A stretch of DNA of 64,000 bases, taken from Bog-756 sp963727955 (GTDB lineage Bacteria; Actinomycetota; Acidimicrobiia; Acidimicrobiales; RAAP-2). The first letter of the stretch is position 1. Every line of letters starts with the position of its first letter. Made by a program: the position numbers and the translations under genes. Of this stretch, positions 58,206 through 64,000 are shown piece by piece. The stretch is from contig CAVSII010000005.1 of the NCBI GenBank assembly GCA_963727955.1, positions 186,001-250,000 on the forward strand, read 5' to 3'. Under the pieces are notes generated by a model. It saw only the letters and a program-made list of their open reading frames with translations. It was not told the origin of the DNA and searched no databases.

Positions 58206-59046
58206 ATCGTCCTCCAAATAGGTTGAACCTCACGCCGTGTCCACCCGTTCGCGAGCTCGGCGTGTCTGGTGGAGCTCCGCCAACACCCGATGGCACGGTA
58301 GCAAACGAGAAGTCGGAAAAGCAATGGGCGGGTCTCACCAAGCCTCCGATGGCCACGATGGGCGTCGACGACGTGACAAGTCGTGGCATTCGGACCTTGG
58401 ATGGCGTCTCCAAGACGTGGCTGTATTAGCTCGTGTCCCGCTACGGGGCCGGTGGTCAGCAGCTCTCGTGCCGCGATCCGGGCGATCGCTCTCCTCGCCG
58501 TTCCGGCTCTCCAACGCCATCGAGGACGAGATCGTCACGATCAGGAACGCGGACTGACACCATCAAACGGCCGTCACCAAATCCATACCGACGGCTCACT
58601 TCGGTGAACCCGGTCGACAACTTCGGTGAAAACCTCGGTGGTGGGGTGGCGTCGGTGAGTTCGTGAGAGTGAGTGTGAGAGTGGGCTACCGACAGAACTG
58701 ATCGACCCAGGGGCAACGGCGGATCCCCCGGGACCATTTCCCACGCTATTGCCCTCTTCCCACGCTATTGCCCTCGATATTGTTGCTATTACAACTAGTT
58801 CCCAGAAGGACCTGGTCAGCCTCACCGGAGGACGTTTTCGGCACCACAGACACGATCTGGCACTGAACAGTAAGGATTCCTACATTCCTGCGCTGCCCCG
58901 GCGACGGCTAACCGACCCTCACTTCCAAAAAGGGCGGGGAGGACAGGCGCGGCACTCCGCCCCGGCCGCACCGCGTCGCGGCGAAGGCCCAAGCGAGCTC
59001 TTGGGATCTCGACACGCATGACCATCATTGCGGCGAAGCGACCACC
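58206..59046. other. Long gene-free stretch with repeat copy F
   Basis: From 58206 to 58640 no frame has recognised protein features. Repeat copy F follows at 58655-58798. The stretch to 59046 lies downstream of the GNAT gene and shows no gene. No tRNA-like fold was noticed. Confidence 0.45.
58655..58798 (+). repeat. Intergenic (GAGT)n repeat, copy F
   Basis: A short imperfect GAGT run, then GTGGGCTACCGACAGAACTG, GACCCAGGGGCAACGG and the word TTCCCACGCTATTGCCCTC twice in succession (58739-58774), ending with ATTGTTGCTATTACAACTAG. The doubled word is unique to this copy. Confidence 0.83.
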
Positions 59047-59712
59047 TCACCCTTTTCGCATTGCCCACATTGTCGGGCACCCCCGAGCTCGGATCTCTTG
59101 GACGACGTCGAAGCCGTGGCGTCGGTACCAGGGCACGTTCTCCTTCTTCTGGGTCTCCAGATAGCCGGGTGCCGTTCCGGCGTCGATCCGCTCGAGCACC
59201 GGAGCAAGCAGCGATGAACCTACACCGCGGCCCTGCCAACCGGGATCGGAACCTAGGACGGCGAGGTACCAGTGCGGTTCGCGGACCTGGTGGTGGACAC
59301 GATCGATCTCGGCGTAGAGGCGGAACGCGGGAACAATGCGTCGTCCGATCCTATGCGCAGAGCGAAGATCGTGGAGGACGCTGACGGCATTGCGTCGGGC
59401 GCTCCGCGGATAGGCGTCAGGTGGCAGCCAGACGGCCGCACCAAGGATCGTCTCATTTGATCGCGCCACCCAGACCTCGCCGAACGGCGCCGCATCGGCG
59501 ACAACGGAGCCCAGGAACGTGAGGGCCGCCCGAGCCTGGCCGACGGCATCGGGGATGAGGAAGTCGAAGAGCGGATCGCGGTGGAACGCCCGGGCAAGCG
59601 TGGCGACGGTGTCGGCCTGCTCTGAGGGCTCCAGGCGATCGACCTGCCAGGGCTGAAGGCCGGACGACGCCGTGCCCACCGGACTTTGTCTCTCGAGATC
59701 GCGTCGACTCAT
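59047..59712 (-). CDS. GNAT family N-acetyltransferase
   Basis: A complete 221-residue acetyltransferase. The acetyl-CoA loop is DPGWQGRGVGSSLLAPVL (Q/RxxGxG/A motif) near residue 155-165, preceded by the beta strand HWYLAVLGSD and followed by YLETQKKENVPWYRRHGF, all typical of the GNAT group. It would transfer an acetyl group from acetyl-CoA to an amine; the substrate cannot be inferred. The downstream end of the amidohydrolase gene is 42 bp to the right, read in the same direction. Confidence 0.9.
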   Translation of the reverse strand: MSRRDLERQSPVGTASSGLQPWQVDRLEPSEQADTVATLARAFHRDPLFDFLIPDAVGQARAALTFLGSVVADAAPFGEVWVARSNETILGAAVWLPPDAYPRSARRNAVSVLHDLRSAHRIGRRIVPAFRLYAEIDRVHHQVREPHWYLAVLGSDPGWQGRGVGSSLLAPVLERIDAGTAPGYLETQKKENVPWYRRHGFDVVQEIRARGCPTMWAMRKG

Positions 59713-59754
59713 TGGGCAGGAGTCCCGGGCATCGCTGGCTCTTTCGGGCGGAGG

Positions 59755-61353
59755 TCAGTCTGCGGTGAAGACACGTCTTCCCGCAACCCACGTCTCCACG
59801 ACGCGAGGCGGGTGGCTGGCGTCGAGGTCACCATCGAGGACGACTATATCGGCCCGGAATCCGGGGGCGAGCCGGCCCCGCTCGTACTCTTGCCGTCCAG
59901 CGTAGGCAGCCCCGGCCGTGTATGCCTCGAGCCACACCTCGAAGGGCAATGACTGGCTCAACCCGAGCGAAGTTCCCTGGGAGGTGCACCGGGTCACTCC
60001 GCGTGCAGACGTCAGCAAGGGCTCGTGGAAAGCGCACGGGCTGTCCGACGAGGCCGCGATGGGGACCCCGGCGTCGACGAGATCGGCAAAGGGCATCCAG
60101 GTGGCCTCGTCCAGCTCGAATCCGTCGACGGCTCCCCCCATGTGATGAAGGAACCCTGGCTGCACGACGGCCACGGCGCCGACCTCCTTCATACGTGCTG
60201 CCTGCTGTCGCCCGAGCAGAGTCGCATGTTCGATGCGGAAGCGGCGGCCCTGGTCGGTGTGGCGACGGGACGCAGACTCGAAGGCATCGAGCGTAATGTC
60301 CAGACCGCGATTGCCGATGGCATGGACGGCGACGTCGAAGCCACGCCCCACAACCCGTTCCACCTCGTCTGCCAAACCGGGAAATGTCATCCCAGAGATA
60401 CCTCGTGACCGTGGACGGTTCCCTGGATGGCGGGAAGGACTCCACCGTCGGCGAAGAGTTTGATGGGTCCCACCCGCAGCCAGTCGTCGCCTTCGCCGGA
60501 CGCGGGCCCGTCCAGCCTGGTCTCGTCCAGGGGGCTCAGCAAAGCCTCGGGGTGTGGCATCGCCAGCACGCTGAAGGGTAGTTGCCGCTGCCGCGCCAGC
60601 GACCGGTAAGCTCGCTCGGCCGAAGGGGGGCAAGCAGCGTCGTGGATGCACGTCACGCCGTCGGCCAGCAAGCGGCGTGCGGCGGCGGCAATGTGTTCTT
60701 CCCATCGGTCTTGCTCGCGGTAGGGCGCCATCGATCGAGCGTGCGCTTCGCTGAATGCGCGGCTCGACGAGCAAGCCAGTTAACGCGCCCGACGCCGACC
60801 GACCGATAATGCCGCCGGGCGGATCCGCCGAACGGTCGGAGATCCCGAGGGCGTCGAGGCCTGCGGACGAAACCACGCATTGATGCAGGCTGTAGTGGAC
60901 GACGATGATGGGCCGGTCGATGCCCAGTCCGTCGAGGTGGTCGCGATTCGGTGTCCAGCCCTGCTCCAGGTCGCTCCAGCCCACAGCGCGGACCCACTCC
61001 GAATCCGGATCGTCGTGCGCCTGACGCCTGAGCGCGGCGGCCAGGCCGTCGGTATCGGTTACGCCGGTCAGGTCCGCCCAACACGGATGGAGAGCGGCAA
61101 TGCAGAGATGGGAGTGGGCGTCGATGAAGCCGGGGGTGACGGTTCTGTCGGCAAGGTCCACGATTGTCGCTGTCGGGTAGCGAGCCAGGAGCTCCAAGTC
61201 GCCGACGGCGGAAATCCGGTCGCCCTCGACAACGACGATGTCGGCACGGGGACGGGCGGCGTCCATTGTCATGATGGTGCCCCCCCTGAACGCCGTGGGC
61301 AGCGGAGAGCTCCCACCGCCTGAAACCGAGGCATGGGGGGAGGGAGTGGCCAC
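59755..61353 (-). pseudogene. YtcJ-like amidohydrolase, frame broken twice
   Basis: GTG 61353 is chosen over the longer frame because relatives begin shortly before the first strand. Metal-binding start motif: VTPGFIDAHSHL. Middle fragments in the adjacent frame: LLADGVTCIHDAACPPSAER and GPIKLFADGGVLPAIQG. Back in the first frame: FDVAVHAIGNRG, FRIEHATLLG and PIAASSDSPCAF, the remaining metal and catalytic residues. The shifts near 60765 and 60395 cancel out. About 530 residues. The family hydrolyses amides or carbamates; substrate unknown. Confidence 0.82.
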
Positions 61354-61789
61354 GGCCACAGCGTGGCGCAGCCCGGAGCCTGGCGGCAAGCAGCGCGTGG
61401 CCTGTGGGTGCCGAGAGCCCCGTTCCACGTCATGCGAGCAGGTGGTAGTCGGTCGGTCGGTTGAGAGTGAGAGAGTTGAGTTAGTGACGAGTGAGCCGGT
61501 CGTTCGGTCGGTGAGGTGAGTGAGTCCCTGTGAGTGTGTGGGCTACCGACAAAACCCCGCTGACCACCTGGGATGCCGAGATCCCCGGCGACGCTTTCCA
61601 CGCCGACGAGCGAGTTTTTCCACATTCTTGCAGGAGCAAGTAAGTCATGGAGGGGCTTCTTAACGTCTACGGATTGACTTTTGCATCCACGTCCACAGGC
61701 GCCTGAGAGTAGGCAAGATTCTCGTGGAGGCAGTTGCAACTTCGAGTCACAATGTTTGCCGGAGGGCCGAATACTCGCTTGAGGGCGGG
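61354..61789. other. Gene-free stretch with repeat copy G
   Basis: Contains the promoter region of the amidohydrolase at its left end and repeat copy G (61461-61644). No coding sequence supported. Confidence 0.5.
61461..61644 (+). repeat. Intergenic (GAGT)n repeat, copy G
   Basis: Degenerate GAGT units interspersed with GGTCGGT words, then GTGGGCTACCGACAAAACCC, CGCTGACCACCTGGGATGCC, GCTTTCCACGCCGACGAGCG, TTTTTCCACATTCTTG and CAGGAGCAAGTAAG. It is the intact counterpart of copy C and shows what that copy looked like before the IS3 insertion. Confidence 0.85.
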
Positions 61790-62473
61790 TCAGTAGGCGC
61801 TTCCATAAGCACCGCTCGTGCCGAAGAACTTGTTGAGCGCAGTTGCGTCCGTGGTTAGCTCACCTGCCTGGGTAGGGTCGAGCCCGGCGCCCCCATACAC
61901 GCTGGCCATCTGTCTCAGCTCGGCGATGGCGGTGCCGTACCCGGCCGTGTCCCCGCTCCCGGCGTTGACAGCGTTGGCCAGGTCGGAGGCTGCTTGGAGC
62001 AAATAGGTGGATCCCTGAAAGGTAGGAACATGAGTTCCCGCCTCCCATGAGGCCAGAGCCGCCATGTAGCCAGCCTGTCGAACAGGAGCAGTGGTCGATG
62101 TCGGTGGGGTCGTCGTCGTTGTTGGCACCGGTTCGGGCACCGTGGTTGTGGGTGCCGTCGTCGTGGACGTTGACGTCGTTATCCGCTTATGGGGCTTCAC
62201 TCCTTGATGGTGCAAACCGACTGTGACCACGGCAACGATCAGAAAGACGACGCAAGCGGCCAGGACAAGGACCGTCACGTCCATCCATGGCGGGCGCCGA
62301 GGTGGACCACCCTCGTCGTTGTCGTGGACCTCTGGGTGGGAAGGCCACGCCTCGGTGAAGGGGGCAGAGCTCGGGTGCTCCGCCGTCCGAGGTCGCTCGG
62401 GGTTGGCCAGAGGCGTCGACATTGCCAACTCGTCCAGAGCACGACGCAACCGACCTTCAAGGGAATCCGTCAT
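61790..62473 (-). CDS. Single-pass membrane protein, putative anti-sigma factor
   Basis: The ATG overlaps the stop of the sigma factor gene (ATGA), the usual arrangement for a sigma/anti-sigma pair. The 227-residue product has a short N-terminal helix (LEGRLRRALDELAM) that could hold the sigma factor, a membrane helix near 64-86 (VTVLVLAACVVFLIVAVV), a Thr/Pro-rich stalk (97-130) and a C-terminal outside domain ending FFGTSGAYGSAY. No zinc-binding anti-sigma motif is present, so the role rests on context. A second copy of the C-terminal domain is at 63733-63999. Confidence 0.65.
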   Translation of the reverse strand: MTDSLEGRLRRALDELAMSTPLANPERPRTAEHPSSAPFTEAWPSHPEVHDNDEGGPPRRPPWMDVTVLVLAACVVFLIVAVVTVGLHHQGVKPHKRITTSTSTTTAPTTTVPEPVPTTTTTPPTSTTAPVRQAGYMAALASWEAGTHVPTFQGSTYLLQAASDLANAVNAGSGDTAGYGTAIAELRQMASVYGGAGLDPTQAGELTTDATALNKFFGTSGAYGSAY

Positions 62474-62963
62474 GACGGTTCGACCTCCCTCCGGAGGCGA
62501 TCCAATCCGCGCGACGCCAGGGTCTTCACGGTTCCGGGGCGGCAGCGCAACGCCTCTGCTATGTCTGCCTCAGTCCAGTCGGCCCAGTAGCGGAGAACCA
62601 GGACTGCTCGCTGCCGGTAGGGCAGCCGGAGGAGGACGTCCATCATCTCCATGGCATCCATCGACAGGGGCGGGCGGGACTCTGTCCTCAGTCCCAGACC
62701 TTGTTCGCGACGCCGTCTCCTTTCGGGTCGCGGCAAAGGTTGACGACTGTTGTCCGTAAGTAGCCACCAGGTGCATCCATTCCGACCAGACGACGATGAA
62801 CACGAAGGAAAGCCTCTTGCACGATGTCTTCTGCGCCTGCAGGATCTCCCGTGAGTGCATGGGCCAGACGAACCATTCCGGGGTACTCGCTCCGGTAGAG
62901 GACAATAAAGGGATCGACATCACCGTTTCCGGGGCTGACGCTCTGATCCAATGTCTGGTCCAC
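62470..62963 (-). pseudogene. ECF RNA polymerase sigma factor (SigE-like family), frame broken once
   Basis: Region 2 reads YRSEYPGMVRLAHALTGDPA and AEDIVQEAFLRVHRRL. After a shift near 62720 region 4 follows, with LPYRQRAVLVLRYWADWTEA and IAEALRCRPGTVKTLASRGL, the -35-binding HTH. About 165 residues. It would direct RNA polymerase to a small regulon under control of the coupled membrane protein. The start GTG at 62963 lies in a segment that also occurs inverted at 63653-63730, so the true start may be further inside, near VDPFIVLYRS. Confidence 0.85.
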
Positions 62964-63269
62964 ACCTACTCCAACGACCCAGAGTGTGATTTGGTTGCGG
63001 GCACCTTCGTCATTCTTGGACTGGGCTGAGACCTCGAGCGCTCAGAGAGAAGAATCCAAGGACATGTCGACGTTAGATCTTTTCCGGAGAAGCAAGAACC
63101 CGAGGGGGTACTTGTCGTGAACTGAGGCGAGGGGATGCTTCATTCTCATCCTCGATACCTGGATCCTTCCTGTTAAGGCCCTTGCCAGCTGAGTCTCCCC
63201 ATGGTGGGCAAACGACTTGGGAGCACTCCATCCCTTGTCGGATCTGCATCCGAGGAGCCGGCCGGATCC
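62964..63269. other. Gene-free stretch within the inverted duplication
   Basis: After the end of the left arm (63000) no frame has protein features. The segment probably contains the promoter of the sigma factor gene, now joined to duplicated DNA. Confidence 0.4.
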
Positions 63270-63734
63270 CTAGCCCCAGGGCGGATCACCCGCATAACCG
63301 GTCATATGAGAACCACTAAGGACCAGACGGTTCCTTTGGTGACCCACTCGGTCACCCACCGATGGCGATCCCGTGTGGAGTCTCATCCCACGCCATTCCG
63401 TCCCCCACGTGGACAATGTTGCCTTTTCGGCAGCCGAAATCCGCTCCGATACTTTGACTCGTGTTTGCTCATGCAGACCCGTCTTTGGATCTTGTGAGAG
63501 GGTCACGACAAATATGTCCCCATTTGGCGGACCAATCTCCACGTACAGGTAGTAGTGGCCTGGATCAGGGTTAGATCCAATCACGTGCCCCTTGTCCCAC
63601 GGGGTGATTCCATCGGCCCCAATCACCTGGACATCACAGGATGATAATGGGACTGCAACCAAATCACGCTGTCGGTCGTCGGAGTAGGTGTGGACCAGAC
63701 ATTCGATCGGAGCGTGAGCCCCGGAAACGGTCAT
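63270..63734 (-). CDS. Hypothetical protein starting in a duplicated segment
   Basis: The 154-residue frame begins MTVSGAHAPIECLVHTYSDD, coded by the right arm of the inverted duplication, and contains a well-balanced stretch DGITPWDKGHVIGSNPDPGH and YYLYVEIGPPNGDIFVVTLS that looks truly coding. After about residue 95 it runs into DNA resembling the GAGT repeat family and the sequence loses protein character, so the real end may be earlier. Its ATG overlaps the ATG of the opposite-strand fragment. No family recognised. Confidence 0.45.
   Translation of the reverse strand: MTVSGAHAPIECLVHTYSDDRQRDLVAVPLSSCDVQVIGADGITPWDKGHVIGSNPDPGHYYLYVEIGPPNGDIFVVTLSQDPKTGLHEQTRVKVSERISAAEKATLSTWGTEWRGMRLHTGSPSVGDRVGHQRNRLVLSGSHMTGYAGDPPWG
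63349..63430 (+). repeat. Intergenic repeat, degenerate copy H without GAGT run
   Basis: CGGTCACCCACCGATGGCGA is followed by CATCCCACGCCATTCCGTC and ACAATGTTGCC, matching in order the GGTCACCC, TTTCCCACGCTATTGCCGTC and TTGTTGC words of copies E and F. The microsatellite and core are absent. Confidence 0.45.
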
Positions 63735-63999
63735 GTTGATCCACTCATCGTCGGCTCTGGTGGCGTGGGAAGCGGAAAATCATGCTCACAACTATCAGTG
63801 GTCTGGCTACTGGCTCCAAGCGGTGTCCGACCCGGCCAGCGCCTTCAACTCCGGGAGCCCGGACACGACCGGGTGCGCCACGGCCATCGCCGAGCTGAGG
63901 CTGGCGTCCGTGGGCGAAGGCGCAGCCGCGTTCGCCGAAAATGCAACCGATCTCAACGAGTTCTTCGGTACGAGCGGTGCCTACGGAAGCGCTTACTAA
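63733..63999 (+). pseudogene. Duplicated C-terminal domain of the anti-sigma-like protein
   Basis: The 88 residues LVAWEAENHAHNYQWSGYWL... to the end FFGTSGAYGSAY align along the whole C-terminal domain of the membrane protein at 61790-62473 (ASWEAGTHVPTFQGSTYLL... FFGTSGAYGSAY). The N-terminal sigma-binding helix, membrane helix and stalk are missing, and the frame starts directly at the end of the inverted duplication, so this is probably a gene fragment created by rearrangement. It lies on the opposite strand and ends one base before the window does. Confidence 0.7.
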
Positions 64000-64000
64000 C

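Larger units (their letters stand above)
62923..63730. repeat. Inverted duplication, arms 62923-63000 and 63653-63730
   Basis: The two 78-bp arms match at 70 positions by eye when one is reverse-complemented; both contain AATGTCTGGTCCACACCTAC. The left arm overlaps the sigma factor start. The right arm codes for the N-terminus of the 63270-63734 protein. About 650 bp lie between them. Confidence 0.85.

Overview
The DNA is GC-rich, codes densely and uses many GTG starts. The gene content points to an actinobacterium: a mycothiol-dependent maleylpyruvate isomerase-like protein, two F420-dependent DUF385 nitroreductases, a zinc alcohol dehydrogenase of the NDMA-dependent type, several class III cyclase/ATPase proteins, DUF1707, DUF2505 and a SigE-like ECF sigma factor. 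The secreted tandem-repeat type near 22 kb makes the class Acidimicrobiia likely. That assignment is inference; no rRNA or tRNA was seen.

Layout. 0-9 kb: small-molecule and redox genes (DinB-type protein, DoxX, aldo/keto reductase, cupin dioxygenase-like, DUF385 protein, a TetR-like regulator, a frameshifted catalase). 9-15 kb: alcohol dehydrogenase, a frameshifted cyclase-ATPase and a frameshifted alpha/beta-hydrolase-cyclase fusion. 15-21 kb: universal stress protein, SthA-like flavoprotein, amidohydrolase behind a cluster of GTTGC inverted repeats, and two regulators. 21-28 kb: a secreted GH43-like protein with six 42-residue repeats, an intact 1106-residue cyclase-ATPase, then two proteins with well-formed cyclic-nucleotide-binding motifs (a stand-alone domain and a Crp-type regulator); together they look like a cAMP module. 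28-38 kb: a compact divergent cluster joining a polyprenyl synthase, a large carotenoid-desaturase-like FAD oxidoreductase, a protein with a START-like core, two helix-plus-beta-sandwich proteins, a small helical protein, a DUF385 protein and another cyclase-ATPase, tied by overlapping stop/start codons. It is the best candidate here for an undescribed system. 38-64 kb: accessory-looking region with secreted proteins (phosphoesterase, pentapeptide/Fn3 repeats, kelch/DUF1929), HtpX/LemA, a ferritin-like protein, an ArsR/AHSA1 pair with its operators, IS3 and IS256 elements, small SRPBCC and DinB proteins, GNAT, an amidohydrolase and a sigma/anti-sigma-like pair. A dispersed intergenic repeat is scattered through it: a (GAGT)n microsatellite, then a conserved GGGCTAYCGACAAAA core, then short TTTCCCACGCTATTG-like words. 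One copy is split by the IS3 element.

Reading-frame quality is very uneven. Between 15.2 and 38 kb every long gene is intact, including three frames of 2-3.3 kb. At 8-14.3 kb and again at 38.6-63 kb most genes are broken by single-base indels although the protein motifs stay perfect across frames. I give one feature per reconstructed gene, type 'pseudogene' where the frame is broken, but consensus sequencing error is at least as likely as decay.
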